Shown here: one piece after another, positions 49,031 through 59,368 of the stretch
How positions within the stretch are numbered: the stretch's first letter is position 1
How the letters are laid out: each line of letters begins with the position of its first letter
Source of the DNA: Serratia sarumanii
Lineage (GTDB): Bacteria > Pseudomonadota > Gammaproteobacteria > Enterobacterales > Enterobacteriaceae
Length of the DNA stretch: 64,000 nt
Assembly: GCF_029962605.1 (NCBI RefSeq)
Contig: NZ_CP124750.1
Location: forward strand, 2,790,001-2,854,000
Direction: 5' to 3'
The notes under the pieces: model-generated
Told to the model about the DNA's origin: nothing
What the model saw: the letters and a program-made list of their open reading frames with translations, nothing else
Database searches by the model: none
Program-made: the position numbers and the translations under genes

Positions 49031-49921
49031 ATGAGTGACTCTCGTTATATGAATACGCTGGACAAAATCCAGAGCCATCTGGAACTCCTGAGCAAATCTG
49101 AAAGGAAAGTCGCCGAGGTGATCCTGGCCTCCCCGCAGACCGCCATTCACTCCAGCATCGCCACGCTGGCGCGCATGGCCGACGTCAGCGAACCCACCGT
49201 CAACCGTTTTTGCCGCCGCCTTGATACCAAAGGCTTTCCCGACTTCAAACTGCATCTCGCCCAAAGCCTGGCTAACGGCACGCCCTACGTAAACCGTAAT
49301 GTCGAGGAAGACGACAGCGTCGATGCCTATACCAGCAAGATCTTCGAATCGGTCATGGCCAGCCTGGATACAGTAAAGGCAAATTTGGATATTGCCGCAA
49401 TCAATCGTGCGGTTGACCTACTCACCCAGGCAAAAAAGATCTCTTTCTTCGGCCTGGGCGCCTCCGCGGCGGTAGCGCACGATGCGATGAACAAATTTTT
49501 CCGCTTCAACATTCCGGTGGTCTACTTCGATGACATCGTCATGCAGCGCATGAGCTGCATGAACTCCGGCGAAGGCGACGTGGTGGTGCTGATCTCACAC
49601 ACCGGCCGCACCAAGAATCTGGTGGAGATGGCCCACCTGGCGCGAGAAAACGACGCCACGGTATTGGCTATCACCTCGCGCGACACCCCGCTCGCCCAGG
49701 CAGCGACCCTCGCTCTGCTGCTCGACGTGCCCGAAGACACCGACGTTTACATGCCGATGGTGTCACGGATCGCGCAATTAACGCTCATTGACGTGCTAGC
49801 CACCGGATTTACCTTGCGCCGAGGGGCTAAATTCAGAGATAACTTGAAGCGGGTCAAAGAAGCGCTCAAAGAATCGCGCTTTGATAAAGGCGTGGTCATT
49901 CCCAACAGTTTTGATTCGTGA
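49031..49921 (+). CDS. hexR: HexR transcriptional regulator
   Basis: HexR is an RpiR-family regulator of glucose and Entner-Doudoroff genes, with KDPG as effector. An N-terminal helix-turn-helix (ARMADVSEPTVNRFCRRL) is followed by a SIS sugar-phosphate domain (SFFGLGASAAVAHDAMNKF and LISHTGRTKNLV). The ATG at 49031, behind AGGGAT, gives 296 residues. MNTLDKIQ six codons downstream would match the E. coli start (289). It lies between zwf and pykA, as in E. coli. Confidence 0.96.
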   Translation: MSDSRYMNTLDKIQSHLELLSKSERKVAEVILASPQTAIHSSIATLARMADVSEPTVNRFCRRLDTKGFPDFKLHLAQSLANGTPYVNRNVEEDDSVDAYTSKIFESVMASLDTVKANLDIAAINRAVDLLTQAKKISFFGLGASAAVAHDAMNKFFRFNIPVVYFDDIVMQRMSCMNSGEGDVVVLISHTGRTKNLVEMAHLARENDATVLAITSRDTPLAQAATLALLLDVPEDTDVYMPMVSRIAQLTLIDVLATGFTLRRGAKFRDNLKRVKEALKESRFDKGVVIPNSFDS

Positions 49922-50026
49922 CCCGACGAAGAAAAAATCGCCGTTCAACAGACATTTGAATGACGGCATCAGAGGCGGTACCCTGTTAACATGCTCATGC
50001 GGGTAACCCGGGTGAAATATCAGTGT

Positions 50027-50038
50027 TGTAAAATTACA
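50027..50038. promoter_or_regulatory. TGTAA-N2-TTACA dyad before pykA
   Basis: The half-sites are those of the zwf HexR box, but the spacer is 2 bases, exactly as in the dyad before gapA. It is 73 bases upstream of the pykA ATG. A role for HexR is inference. Confidence 0.4.
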
Positions 50039-50110
50039 TTTCACGCCTGGTTTCGTTATCCGACGTTATCGCAACACCAATATTTGCTTCACCAGTCAAC
50101 GGAGTAATAC

Positions 50111-51553
50111 ATGTCCAGACGGCTCAGAAGAACCAAAATCGTTACCACCCTGGGTCCGGCTACTGACCGCGACAATAATCTGGAAAAGATCATTGCCGCC
50201 GGCGCCAACGTAGTTCGGCTTAACTTCTCCCACGGCAGCCCGGAAGATCACCAGGCTCGCGCTGACAAAGTGCGCGAAATCGCCGCAAAACTGGGACGTC
50301 ACGTCGCTATACTCGGCGATCTGCAAGGGCCGAAAATCCGCGTCTCCACCTTCAAGGAAGGCAAAATCTTCCTCAACGTGGGCGATAAATTCCTGCTGGA
50401 CGCCAACCTGTCAAAAGGCGAAGGCGATAAAGAAAAAGTCGGTATCGACTATAAAGGCCTGCCTGCCGACGTGGTGCCGGGCGATGTCCTGCTGCTCGAC
50501 GACGGCCGCGTTCAGTTGAAAGTGCTCGAAGTTCAGGGCATGAAAGTGTTTACCGAAGTGACGGTCGGCGGCCCGCTGTCCAACAACAAGGGCATCAATA
50601 AGCTCGGCGGTGGCCTGTCGGCCGAAGCGCTGACCGAAAAAGACAAGGCGGACATCGTGACCGCCGCCAAGATTGGCGTCGACTATCTGGCGGTTTCCTT
50701 CCCGCGCACCGGTGAAGACCTGAACTATGCCCGCCGCCTGGCGCGCGACGCCGGCTGCAACGCCAAGATCGTGTCCAAGGTTGAGCGCGCCGAAGCGGTC
50801 TGCAGCGACGAAGCGATGGACGACATTATTCTGGCCTCCGACGTGGTGATGGTTGCCCGTGGCGATCTCGGCGTCGAAATCGGCGATCCGGAACTGGTCG
50901 GCATTCAGAAGAAACTGATCCGCCGCGCCCGTACCCTGAACCGCGCGGTGATCACCGCAACTCAGATGATGGAGTCGATGATCACCAACCCGATGCCGAC
51001 CCGCGCCGAAGTCATGGACGTGGCCAACGCCGTGCTGGACGGCACCGACGCCGTTATGCTGTCGGCGGAAACCGCCGCCGGCCAATACCCGGCGGAAACC
51101 GTGGCGGCGATGGCGCGCGTTTGTCTGGGCGCCGAGAAGATCCCGAGCATCAATGTTTCCAAACACCGCCTGGACGTGCAGTTCGACAACATCGAAGAAG
51201 CGATTGCCATGTCTTCGATGTATGCTGCCAACCACCTGAAAGGCGTTACCGCGCTGATCGCCATGACCGAGTCCGGCCGCACCGCGCTGATGATGTCACG
51301 CATCAGCTCCGGCCTGCCGATCTTCGCCATGTCGCGTCATGAGCATACGCTGAACCTGACCGCGCTGTATCGCGGCGTGACGCCGGTGTATTTCGACAGC
51401 CACAAAGACGGCGTGATCGCCGCCAATGAAGCCGTCAATCGCCTGCGCGACAAGGGCTTCCTGGTCTCCGGCGATCTGGTGATCGTTACCCAGGGCGACG
51501 TGATGGAAACCGTCGGCACCACCAATACCAGCCGTATCCTGCGCGTCGAGTAA
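50111..51553 (+). CDS. pykA: Pyruvate kinase II
   Basis: PykA makes pyruvate and ATP from phosphoenolpyruvate. It has 480 residues, as in E. coli PykA (AMP-activated isoform). The signature substrate segments are VRLNFSHGS (about 35-43), GDLQGPKIR and [11 protein letters not shown]. The metal and PEP region is [11 protein letters not shown]. Gene order zwf, hexR, pykA is conserved. It is followed by a strong terminator. Confidence 0.97.
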   Translation: MSRRLRRTKIVTTLGPATDRDNNLEKIIAAGANVVRLNFSHGSPEDHQARADKVREIAAKLGRHVAILGDLQGPKIRVSTFKEGKIFLNVGDKFLLDANLSKGEGDKEKVGIDYKGLPADVVPGDVLLLDDGRVQLKVLEVQGMKVFTEVTVGGPLSNNKGINKLGGGLSAEALTEKDKADIVTAAKIGVDYLAVSFPRTGEDLNYARRLARDAGCNAKIVSKVERAEAVCSDEAMDDIILASDVVMVARGDLGVEIGDPELVGIQKKLIRRARTLNRAVITATQMMESMITNPMPTRAEVMDVANAVLDGTDAVMLSAETAAGQYPAETVAAMARVCLGAEKIPSINVSKHRLDVQFDNIEEAIAMSSMYAANHLKGVTALIAMTESGRTALMMSRISSGLPIFAMSRHEHTLNLTALYRGVTPVYFDSHKDGVIAANEAVNRLRDKGFLVSGDLVIVTQGDVMETVGTTNTSRILRVE

Positions 51554-51571
51554 TCCACGCCGCAGACGAAA

Positions 51572-51605
51572 TGCCGGCCGGCTCACGTTGGCCGGCATTT
51601 TTTTT
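51572..51605 (+). terminator. Rho-independent terminator of pykA
   Basis: A TGCCGGCC/GGCCGGCA stem with a 10-base loop is followed by a long T-run. Confidence 0.92.
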
Positions 51606-51638
51606 GCCCTGACACCGCCATAAAAGACGGAGAACGCC

Positions 51639-52520
51639 ATGCTCCACCAACACACTCCCGCAGCGAGCGGTGATGAGCTCGATCTCGACGGCCACGGCCT
51701 GACGCAGCTCGACGAGTCGCCGTTAGCCGGCCACGCGCTGCGCAAGATTAGCCTGTACGACAATCAGCTGACGGCCCTCCCTGTCGCCCTCTTCCGGCAC
51801 CGAAATCTGCGGGTGCTGAATATCTCCTGCAATCAGCTCGACCGCCTGCCGCCGGAGATTGGCCAGTTGCAACAGCTCGAGATGTTCGACTTTGGCCACA
51901 ATCGCGCAAACGAACTCCCCGAAGAACTGGGGCAGCTGCATCGGTTGAAATACCTCTATCTGAGCGATAACGGCTTTAGCGATCTGCCGCGCTCGCTGGC
52001 GCAGCTGCAGCAGTTGGTTTACCTCAACGCGACCGACAACCATTTAACCGTTTTGCCACAGGCGATACCGAGGCTGGCGGCATTGCAGGAGCTGCGTTTA
52101 TACAACAACCGCATCGGCAACCTGCCCGCCGAAATCGGGCAACTGCACGCGCTGCGCGAACTGCATATCATGAAAAATGCCCTGACCTCGCTGCCGGCGG
52201 AAATGGCTCAGCTCGGTGAGCTGGAGATACTCGACGCGGCTAACAATGCCATCGCCGAGCTGCCGCAGGCCTTCTGCCGGCTGCCGCGGCTGAGCGAGCT
52301 GAGCCTGCGTTTCAATCAGCTGACGCGTCTGCCGGATAATATCGGTGAGCTGACGGCGCTGAGAAGTCTGGATCTGCGCGCCAACCGCCTGAGTGACCTG
52401 CCGGAAAGCCTCGGCGAACTGAGCCGCCTGCGCAAGCTGGACCTGCGCTGGAATGATTTCACCCGCACGCCTAAAGTCGTCGACATCCTGCGGGCTCGCG
52501 GCTGTAGGGTGCATATATGA
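51639..52520 (+). CDS. Leucine-rich repeat protein
   Basis: This is a 293-residue protein built almost wholly of about ten LRR units of roughly 23 residues (LxxLxLxxNxLxxLPxxI), from about residue 30 to 285. There is no signal peptide, membrane segment, kinase or E3-ligase domain, so a cytoplasmic binding role is likely. The LPxxI spacing resembles the class found in IpaH/YopM effectors and in bacterial LRR kinases, but nothing here shows secretion. A GGAGAAC ribosome-binding site is present. It is inserted between pykA and lpxM, which are adjacent in E. coli. Confidence 0.9.
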   Translation: MLHQHTPAASGDELDLDGHGLTQLDESPLAGHALRKISLYDNQLTALPVALFRHRNLRVLNISCNQLDRLPPEIGQLQQLEMFDFGHNRANELPEELGQLHRLKYLYLSDNGFSDLPRSLAQLQQLVYLNATDNHLTVLPQAIPRLAALQELRLYNNRIGNLPAEIGQLHALRELHIMKNALTSLPAEMAQLGELEILDAANNAIAELPQAFCRLPRLSELSLRFNQLTRLPDNIGELTALRSLDLRANRLSDLPESLGELSRLRKLDLRWNDFTRTPKVVDILRARGCRVHI

Positions 52521-52524
52521 AGAG

Positions 52525-52554
52525 ACGCCGGCCGGATTGCGGCCCGGCCGGCGT
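52525..52554. terminator. Bidirectional hairpin between the LRR gene and lpxM
   Basis: An 11-bp perfect stem ACGCCGGCCGG/CCGGCCGGCGT without a T-tract lies between convergent genes. Confidence 0.6.
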
Positions 52555-52569
52555 TAGCGGCAGAAAGGA

Positions 52570-53538
52570 TTAACGATACAGATCGTCGCGCGAGTAAGGT
52601 TCAATCTCCCCTTCCTTGCGCGTCTTCAGCAGTTTGAGGATCCAGGTATACTGTTCCGGATTCGGGCCCACCAGATTTTCCACTTCTTCATTCATGCGGC
52701 GGGCAATGCGCGGATCGTCGGCTTCGGCCAGATCGTCCATCGGCTCGCGAATATAAATATCCAGCATGCTGGTTTTGCCGTCGTACACCGGGAACAAAGG
52801 CACGATCGCCGCGCGACACACCTTCATCAGCCGCCCCACCGCCGGCAGCGTCGCCTTATAGGTGGCGAAGAAATCGACGAACTCGCTGTGCTCGGCGCCG
52901 TGATCCTGATCGGGCAGATAGTAGCCCCAATACCCCTGCCGTACCGAACTGATAAACGGTTTGATGCCGTCGTTGCGCGCGTGCATGCGGCCGCCGAATT
53001 TACGCCGCACGGCATTCCACAGGTAGTCGATCAGCTGATTACGCTGATTGTGGAACATCGCGGCCATCGGTTGGCCGCGCGCGGCCATCAGCATCGCCGG
53101 CACATCCACCGCCCAGCCGTGAGGCACCAGGAAAATCACGTTGCGCCCTTCCGCCCGGATCTTGTCCAACACCTCTTCACCGTGCCAACGCACGCGCTTG
53201 AGCACTTTCTCGGGCTTGGTGCAAGCCAGCTCCGCCATCAGCACCATCGACTGCGGCGCACAGGCGAACATCTGGTCGATAATGTGCTCGCGGTCGCTTT
53301 CCGGCAGCCCCGGCAAGCAATACAGCAGGTTGATGCGGGCACGACGGCGCGCGCCCTTCGCCAGCTTGCCGGCCAGTTTGCCGACCGCACCCAGCACCGG
53401 ATCGCGCAAGCGCGCGGGCACCAGCGAAATGCCGGCCATCAGGCCGGTTCCCAACCACACGCCCCAGTAGCGCGGATATAAAAAGGCTTTTTGAAACTGC
53501 GGGATGAACTCTACGTTCGATTTCTTCTCGTTTTGCAT
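52570..53538 (-). CDS. lpxM: Lipid A biosynthesis myristoyltransferase
   Basis: LpxM adds the last secondary acyl chain to Kdo2-lipid A at the inner membrane. The acyltransferase HX4D motif is His140-Asp145 (VPHGWAVD). An N-terminal hydrophobic segment (about 24-42) anchors it. The ATG at 53538, 7 bases after AAGAG, gives 322 residues (E. coli 323); the ATG at 53544 is too close to the ribosome-binding site. It lies downstream of mepM, as in E. coli. Confidence 0.96.
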   Translation of the reverse strand: MQNEKKSNVEFIPQFQKAFLYPRYWGVWLGTGLMAGISLVPARLRDPVLGAVGKLAGKLAKGARRRARINLLYCLPGLPESDREHIIDQMFACAPQSMVLMAELACTKPEKVLKRVRWHGEEVLDKIRAEGRNVIFLVPHGWAVDVPAMLMAARGQPMAAMFHNQRNQLIDYLWNAVRRKFGGRMHARNDGIKPFISSVRQGYWGYYLPDQDHGAEHSEFVDFFATYKATLPAVGRLMKVCRAAIVPLFPVYDGKTSMLDIYIREPMDDLAEADDPRIARRMNEEVENLVGPNPEQYTWILKLLKTRKEGEIEPYSRDDLYR

Positions 53539-53619
53539 GCACATGCTCTTAGCTTAGCGATTCGGCTAATCATAATTGCCATCACCGATTTTGCAATTAA
53601 CAACCGCGAACCGCCCAGA

Positions 53620-53651
53620 TAAAACAGCATCGGCCCGCAATCAGGCCGATG
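53620..53651 (-). terminator. Terminator of mepM
   Basis: On the minus strand a CATCGGCC/GGCCGATG stem is followed by CTGTTTT, 39 bases past the mepM stop. Confidence 0.65.
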
Positions 53652-53689
53652 AAATTAGCGGCGCCGAAGCGCCGGAAAAAGGGCGGGCG

Positions 53690-55012
53690 TTAATCCAACT
53701 GCAGTTGAGGAACCACTTCCTTCACCTGCGCCAGATAATCGCTGCGATCTTTGCCGCTCAGCCCTTCGGAACGCGGCAGCTTGGCCGTCAGCGGGTTCAC
53801 CGCCTGTTGGCCGGTCCACAGTTCAAAGTGCAGGTGCGGCCCGGTGGAGCGGCCGGTGTTGCCGGAGAGCGCAATGCGATCGCCGCGTTTCACCTTCTGG
53901 CCCGGTTTCACCAGCAGCTTTTTCAGGTGCATATAACGCGTGGTGTACTGACGGCCGTGGCGGATCGCCACATAGTTGCCCGCCGCGCCGCTGCGTTTGG
54001 CGATCACCACTTCACCGTCGCCGACCGCCAGCACCGGCGTGCCGACCGGCATGGCGAAATCGACGCCTTTGTGCGGCGCCACGCGGCCGGTCACCGGGTT
54101 CACGCGACGCGGGTTGAAGTTGGAGGAAATGCGGAACTGTTTCATGGTCGGGAAACGCATGAAGCCGCGCGCCAAGCCTGAGCCCTGGCGATCGTAGAAT
54201 TTGCCGTCTTCGGCGCGGATCGCGTAGTAATCCTTGCCGCCGGTGCGCAGACGCACGCCCAACAGCTGGCTTTGCGATTTCTTGCCGTCGAAATGTTCGC
54301 GCGACATCAGCACGGAGAACTGGTCGCCTTTGCGCAGCTTGCGGAAATCGAGCTGCCACTGCAGCGCCTTAATCACCGAGTTGATTTCGTTACGGCTCAG
54401 CCCGGCGTCGCCGGCGCTGCTGACAAAGCTGCCGTTGACCCGGCCGCTGATCACGTTGTTGCGCCATTCGCCCTGCTGCGCCTCTTTCGACTCTTTGAAG
54501 CTATTGCCGACGCGGTCATAGGTGCGGGTTTCGCGGCGGGAAACTTCCCAGGTCAACTGCTGCAGATCGCCCGCATCGTTCACGGTCCACGACAGCTGTT
54601 GGCCGATCTTCAGATTACGCAGATCGCGGTTTTGCGAGGCCAGCAGCGTGACATCCGACATATCGATGCCGTACTGCGTCAGAATGCTGCCGAGGGTGTC
54701 GCCGGTGGAAACCACATATTCATGCACGCCATCGTCGCCGGCATCTTTCTGATCCAGCTCATCCTGCGGGATTTCGTCATCGGGGGTGGGTTGGTCGGCA
54801 TCAATCGGTTCACTGGCTTCGGGGAGCAATGACCGCATCTGGCTGGATTCTAACTCGACGCTCTTGGCAATGGGGTTGTGTTCTGGGTGGTAAACAAAAG
54901 GCCGCCAAACAGCGACGGCCAATGTGACGACTGTCAGCGACCCCAGCATGACGCGGTGGGGCCGTGGCAGGTTGTTATACGCCAGAGCGATAGTTCGGAC
55001 TATCTGCTGCAC
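53690..55012 (-). CDS. mepM: Murein DD-endopeptidase MepM
   Basis: MepM cleaves D-Ala-mDAP crosslinks so that new glycan strands can be inserted. The 440-residue protein has an N-terminal membrane anchor (about 21-38) and a LysM-type domain (about 97-143). A C-terminal M23 zinc peptidase domain carries HKGVD and HLHFE motifs. GTG is the start, behind GAGGA. It lies divergently from znuC and just downstream of znuA, as in E. coli. Confidence 0.97.
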   Translation of the reverse strand: MQQIVRTIALAYNNLPRPHRVMLGSLTVVTLAVAVWRPFVYHPEHNPIAKSVELESSQMRSLLPEASEPIDADQPTPDDEIPQDELDQKDAGDDGVHEYVVSTGDTLGSILTQYGIDMSDVTLLASQNRDLRNLKIGQQLSWTVNDAGDLQQLTWEVSRRETRTYDRVGNSFKESKEAQQGEWRNNVISGRVNGSFVSSAGDAGLSRNEINSVIKALQWQLDFRKLRKGDQFSVLMSREHFDGKKSQSQLLGVRLRTGGKDYYAIRAEDGKFYDRQGSGLARGFMRFPTMKQFRISSNFNPRRVNPVTGRVAPHKGVDFAMPVGTPVLAVGDGEVVIAKRSGAAGNYVAIRHGRQYTTRYMHLKKLLVKPGQKVKRGDRIALSGNTGRSTGPHLHFELWTGQQAVNPLTAKLPRSEGLSGKDRSDYLAQVKEVVPQLQLD

Positions 55013-55033
55013 TCGATATTATCCTCATAAGCT

Positions 55034-55981
55034 TTACTTCAGGCAGCTCACGTACTGGTTTGACAGCTGAGTCAGGAATTTCCCGTAGCTGTCCTTCCCC
55101 AGCGCGATGCCGACGCCCAGCGGGTCCAGCGTTCCGGAACGCACTTTGGTACCCTTGGCGACGGCATTGATTACGGCCGGCCTGAATTGTGGCTCAGCAA
55201 AAACGCATACCGCTTTCTGCTCAACCAACTGTGTTCGAATTTGGTGTAGGCGCTGTGCTCCAGGCTGAATTTCGGGATTGACGGTGAAATGGCCCAGCGG
55301 ACTCAAACCGTAGTGTTTCTCAAAGTAGCCGTAAGCATCATGAAAAACAAAATAACCCTTACCTTGCACAGGCGTAAGCATGTTACCAACATTTTTGTCA
55401 GTTTGCGTCAGCAGATTCTCGAACTGGCGCAGGTTTGCGTCTAATTTGTCCTTATTTTGCGGCATAAGTTCCAACAATCTGTCGTGAATCGCGATCGCGG
55501 TCACTTTTGCTATCTCCGGCGACAGCCAAACGTGCATATTGTACTCGCCGTGATGATGCCCATGATCGTCATCGGCATGGTTATGCGCTTCGCCTGCATG
55601 ATCATGATCGTCGTCCTCTTCGCCTTTCATCAGCAACGGCTTCACCGCCGGCAGTTCGCTGATGGCCAGCTTGCGGGTCGCCGAGATCGGCACCAGCGCC
55701 TTGTTCAGGAACGCCTCCATGTCCGGCCCAACCCACAGCACCAGGTCCGCGGAACGCAAGCGCTGGATATCGGAAGGACGCAACGCAAAATCGTGCGGTG
55801 AAGCGCCATCCGGCAGCAACACTTCGGTCGGCGTCACGCCGTCGGCGATGGCCGAAGCGATAAAGCCCAACGGACGAATCGAGGTCACCACCGCCGCGGA
55901 AGCGCTGCTCAGCGGGCCGGCCATCAACAGTGCGCTGGCCAGCAGCGTGCGCTGCAGCCATTTATTTTTCTTTGCCATCAT
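55034..55981 (-). CDS. znuA: Zinc ABC transporter substrate-binding protein ZnuA
   Basis: ZnuA captures periplasmic zinc for ZnuB/ZnuC. The His/Asp-rich loop (DDDHDH...HHHGEYNMH) is the family's metal loop, and VCVFAEPQF is conserved. The longest frame (56008) overlaps the Zur box, so I set the start at ATG 55981, behind GGGA, giving 315 residues. ATG 56002 has no ribosome-binding site. The signal peptide ends SSASA near residue 29. It is divergent from znuCB with a shared Zur-controlled region. Confidence 0.95.
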   Translation of the reverse strand: MMAKKNKWLQRTLLASALLMAGPLSSASAAVVTSIRPLGFIASAIADGVTPTEVLLPDGASPHDFALRPSDIQRLRSADLVLWVGPDMEAFLNKALVPISATRKLAISELPAVKPLLMKGEEDDDHDHAGEAHNHADDDHGHHHGEYNMHVWLSPEIAKVTAIAIHDRLLELMPQNKDKLDANLRQFENLLTQTDKNVGNMLTPVQGKGYFVFHDAYGYFEKHYGLSPLGHFTVNPEIQPGAQRLHQIRTQLVEQKAVCVFAEPQFRPAVINAVAKGTKVRSGTLDPLGVGIALGKDSYGKFLTQLSNQYVSCLK

Positions 55982-56006
55982 CAGTAATCCCATCGTTTTC
56001 ATCAAC

Positions 56007-56029
56007 AAGGCGTGATATTATAACATTCG
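56007..56029. promoter_or_regulatory. Zur box between znuA and znuC
   Basis: The core GTGATAT-TATAACATT matches the Zur consensus with one core mismatch. It is centred between the divergent znuA and znuC starts, so one repressor site can shut both transcripts. Confidence 0.75.
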
Positions 56030-56056
56030 CTTCGTTCTGCAACCTGTAATCTCGAG

Positions 56057-56815
56057 ATGTCTACACTGATAACGCTAAAAAATATCTCCGTCGCCTTCGG
56101 CAGCCGCAAGGTGCTGTCGAACATTTCCCTTAGCCTGCAGCCCGGCCGTATTCTCACGCTGCTGGGCCCGAACGGCGCGGGCAAGTCTACGCTGGTGCGC
56201 GTGGTGCTGGGATTGGTCAAACCGACCGCCGGCACGCTGGAGCGTGAGCCCGATCTGCGCATCGGCTACGTGCCGCAAAAGTTGCACCTCGACGCCACCC
56301 TGCCGCTGACTGTCAGCCGCTTTATGCGCCTCAAGCCCGGCGTCAAGAAAACCGACATTCTGCCTGCGCTCAAGCGCGTGCACGCCGCCCACCTGCTCGA
56401 CCAGCCGATGCAAAAGCTCTCCGGCGGTGAAAACCAACGCGTGCTGCTGGCGCGAGCGCTGTTGAACAAACCGCAGCTGCTGGTGCTGGACGAACCCACG
56501 CAGGGAGTTGACGTCAACGGCCAGCTGGCGCTGTACGATCTGATCGATCAACTGCGTAAAGAGCTGGGCTGCGCCGTGCTGATGGTGTCGCACGATCTGC
56601 ATCTGGTGATGGCGAAAACCGACGAGGTCTTGTGCCTCAATCAGCATATCTGCTGCTCCGGGGCGCCGGAGGTGGTGTCGATGCATCCCGAATTCATCGC
56701 CATGTTCGGCAACCGCGGCGCAGAGCAGCTGGCGGTATATCGCCACCATCACAATCACCGCCACGACCTGCAGGGAAGAATTGTCTTGAAGAAAACCGGG
56801 AGCCGCGAAGCATGA
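56057..56815 (+). CDS. znuC: Zinc ABC transporter ATP-binding protein ZnuC
   Basis: ZnuC is the ATPase of the high-affinity zinc importer. The 252-residue protein has Walker A GPNGAGKS (about 37-44). The signature LSGGENQRV is followed by Walker [11 protein letters not shown] and the switch VSHDLHL. The His-rich tail (HHHNHRH) is typical of ZnuC. Its stop overlaps the znuB ATG as ATGA. Confidence 0.97.
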   Translation: MSTLITLKNISVAFGSRKVLSNISLSLQPGRILTLLGPNGAGKSTLVRVVLGLVKPTAGTLEREPDLRIGYVPQKLHLDATLPLTVSRFMRLKPGVKKTDILPALKRVHAAHLLDQPMQKLSGGENQRVLLARALLNKPQLLVLDEPTQGVDVNGQLALYDLIDQLRKELGCAVLMVSHDLHLVMAKTDEVLCLNQHICCSGAPEVVSMHPEFIAMFGNRGAEQLAVYRHHHNHRHDLQGRIVLKKTGSREA

Positions 56816-57597
56816 TTGAACTGTTACTTCCCGGCTGGCTGGCCGGCGTGTTGTTGGCCGGCGCCGCCGGGCCGCTGGGTTCTTTCGTGGTCTGGCGCCG
56901 CATGTCCTACTTTGGCGACACCCTGGCGCACGCCTCGTTGCTCGGCGTCGCCTTTGGCCTGCTGCTGGACATCAATCCCTTCTATGCGGTGATCGCCATT
57001 ACGCTGCTGCTGGCTCTGGCCCTGGTGTGGCTGGAACGCCGCCCGCAGCTTTCGGTGGATACCCTGCTCGGCATTCTGGCCCACAGCGCCCTGTCGCTGG
57101 GCCTGGTAGTGGTGGCGCTGATGTCCAACGTGCGGGTCGATCTGATGGCCTATCTGTTCGGCGATCTGCTGTCGGTTACGCTGAGCGATATCCTGATGAT
57201 CGCCGGCGGCGTCGCCGTGGTGCTGTTGGTGCTGTGGTGGCAGTGGCGCGATCTGCTGTCGATGACCATCAGCCCGGAGCTGGCGCACGTCGACGGCGTC
57301 AATCTGGCGCGGGCGCGCACCGTGCTGATGCTGGTGACCGCGTTGACCATCGGCCTGGCGATGAAATTCGTCGGCGCGCTGATCATCACTTCGCTGCTGA
57401 TCATTCCCGCAGCTACCGCTCGCCGCTTCGCGCGCACGCCGGAACAGATGGCCGGCGTCGCGGTGCTGCTCGGCATGGTGGCCGTCACCGGCGGCCTGAC
57501 TTTCTCGGCGTGTTACGATACGCCGGCCGGCCCTTCGGTAGTGCTCTGCGCCGCCGTGCTGTTCACGCTGAGCCTGTTCAAAAAACAGCAGGCTTGA
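56812..57597 (+). CDS. znuB: Zinc ABC transporter permease ZnuB
   Basis: ZnuB forms the zinc channel in the inner membrane. The ATG at 56812 overlaps znuC and gives 261 residues, as in E. coli, with about 8 helices. [21 protein letters not shown] near the N-terminus is the conserved ABC-3 motif. Translation is probably coupled to znuC. Confidence 0.97.
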   Translation: MIELLLPGWLAGVLLAGAAGPLGSFVVWRRMSYFGDTLAHASLLGVAFGLLLDINPFYAVIAITLLLALALVWLERRPQLSVDTLLGILAHSALSLGLVVVALMSNVRVDLMAYLFGDLLSVTLSDILMIAGGVAVVLLVLWWQWRDLLSMTISPELAHVDGVNLARARTVLMLVTALTIGLAMKFVGALIITSLLIIPAATARRFARTPEQMAGVAVLLGMVAVTGGLTFSACYDTPAGPSVVLCAAVLFTLSLFKKQQA

Positions 57598-57621
57598 TTG
57601 AAGCCAGAACCAGCATATGAC

Positions 57622-57646
57622 GAGGGCCGCAGATGCGGCCCTTTTG
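57622..57646. terminator. Terminator between znuB and ruvB
   Basis: An AGGGCCGC/GCGGCCCT stem with an AGAT loop is followed by TTTTG, between convergent genes. Confidence 0.8.
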
Positions 57647-57663
57647 TATGGAGGATGGCAAAC

Positions 57664-58668
57664 TTATGCTTCGCGTTCCAGCCCGAAATGCCGGTAGGCA
57701 TGCTGCGTCGCCAGACGGCCGCGCGGCGTGCGCTGGATAAAGCCCTGCTGGATCAGGAACGGTTCGATCACGTCCTCGATAGTTTCGCGCTCTTCGCCGA
57801 TCGCCGCCGCCAGGTTGTCCAGCCCGACCGGGCCGCCGGTAAACTTGTCGATAATCGCCAACAGCAGCTTGCGATCCATATAGTCGAAACCTTCGGCATC
57901 GACGTTGAGCATATCGAGCGCCTGCGCCGCCACCCCGCCGCTGATCACGCCGTTGGCGCGCACCTCGGCAAAGTCGCGCACCCGGCGCAACAGGCGGTTG
58001 GCGATACGCGGCGTACCGCGCGCACGGCGGGCCACTTCATGGGCGCCCTCGTCGGACAGCTCAAGCCCCAGGCAGCCGGCGCTGCGCGAGACGATGTGCT
58101 GCAGATCCGCTACCTGATAAAACTCCAACCGCTGGACAATGCCGAAGCGATCGCGCAGCGGCGAGGTCAGCGAGCCGGCGCGGGTGGTGGCGCCCACCAA
58201 GGTAAACGGCGGCAGATCGAGCTTAATCGAACGCGCCGCCGGCCCTTCGCCGATCATGATATCCAGCTGGTAGTCTTCCATCGCCGGATACAGCACTTCT
58301 TCCACCACCGGAGACAAACGGTGGATTTCGTCGATGAACAACACGTCGTGCGGTTCGAGGTTAGTCAGCATCGCCGCCAAATCGCCCGCCTTCTCCAGCA
58401 CCGGGCCGGAGGTGGTGCGCAGATTCACGCCCATTTCGTTGGCCACGATGTTGGCCAGGGTGGTCTTCCCTAAGCCCGGCGGGCCGAAGATCAGCAGATG
58501 GTCGAGCGCGTCGCCGCGCTGCTTGGCCGCCTGGATGAAGATCTCCATCTGCTCGCGCACGTGCGGCTGGCCAACGTATTCGGTCAACAGCTTGGGACGA
58601 ATGGCGCGATCGAGGACTTCTTCCTCGTTGATCGGTTCGGCGGAGATCAGGCGATCGGCTTCAATCAT
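57664..58668 (-). CDS. ruvB: Holliday junction helicase motor RuvB
   Basis: RuvB hexamers drive branch migration with RuvA. The 334-residue AAA+ protein has Walker [11 protein letters not shown] (about 62-71), Walker B FIDEIHRL and sensor GATTRAG. A winged-helix C-terminus follows. It lies 19 bases behind ruvA. The pair is under LexA control through the box upstream of ruvA. Confidence 0.98.
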   Translation of the reverse strand: MIEADRLISAEPINEEEVLDRAIRPKLLTEYVGQPHVREQMEIFIQAAKQRGDALDHLLIFGPPGLGKTTLANIVANEMGVNLRTTSGPVLEKAGDLAAMLTNLEPHDVLFIDEIHRLSPVVEEVLYPAMEDYQLDIMIGEGPAARSIKLDLPPFTLVGATTRAGSLTSPLRDRFGIVQRLEFYQVADLQHIVSRSAGCLGLELSDEGAHEVARRARGTPRIANRLLRRVRDFAEVRANGVISGGVAAQALDMLNVDAEGFDYMDRKLLLAIIDKFTGGPVGLDNLAAAIGEERETIEDVIEPFLIQQGFIQRTPRGRLATQHAYRHFGLEREA

Positions 58669-58687
58669 TATCTACCTCTTAGCGGCC

Positions 58688-59302
58688 TTACAAAGCCGCG
58701 CGCAGCGCGTCGCGGATCAGGGTCTCGCAGTCGGCGCCCGGTTTGGCAATTTTGCTGATCATGCGGCTGGCTTCCTGCGGCTTATAGCCTAGTGCCACCA
58801 ACGCCGAGACAGCTTCGGCTTCCGCGTCCGCTTCCGGCGCGTTGGCGGCGGCGGACGGCAGGCTGATCTCGCTGCTGCTGTTGAACAGATCGCCGTTCAG
58901 CCCTTTGAAGCGGTCTTTCATCTCTACCACCAGGCGCTCGGCGGTTTTCTTGCCTACGCCCGGCAGCTTGACCAGCGCGGTGATCTCTTCGCGCTCCACC
59001 GCGCTGACGAACTGCTGCGCGGACATGCCTGACAGGATCGCCAACGCCAGTTTCGGCCCGACGCCGTTGACCTTGATCAGCTCGCGGAACAGCGCACGCT
59101 CCTGCTTGTCGTTGAAACCGTACAGCAGCTGCGCGTCTTCACGCACCACGAAGTGGGTAAACACGATGGCCTCTTGCCCCAGTTCCGGCAGCTCGTAAAA
59201 GCAGGTCATCGGCATGTGTACCTCATAGCCCACGCCGTTCGCCTCCAGTAACACCAGCGGCGGCTGCTTTTCCAGAATATTTCCTCTGAGACGACCTATC
59301 AT
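58688..59302 (-). CDS. ruvA: Holliday junction DNA-binding protein RuvA
   Basis: RuvA tetramers clamp the junction and load RuvB. The 204-residue protein has an N-terminal OB fold ([13 protein letters not shown]). Two helix-hairpin-helix motifs follow ([14 protein letters not shown] and [13 protein letters not shown]), then a C-terminal domain that contacts RuvB. The SOS promoter is upstream. The E. coli gene yebB between ruvC and ruvA is absent. Confidence 0.97.
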   Translation of the reverse strand: MIGRLRGNILEKQPPLVLLEANGVGYEVHMPMTCFYELPELGQEAIVFTHFVVREDAQLLYGFNDKQERALFRELIKVNGVGPKLALAILSGMSAQQFVSAVEREEITALVKLPGVGKKTAERLVVEMKDRFKGLNGDLFNSSSEISLPSAAANAPEADAEAEAVSALVALGYKPQEASRMISKIAKPGADCETLIRDALRAAL

Positions 59303-59368
59303 TTACCCTCCTGCAGAATGACCGGGCATGGCGCCCTGCCATGCCGTTGCTGGTAAAGCTTATAACAT

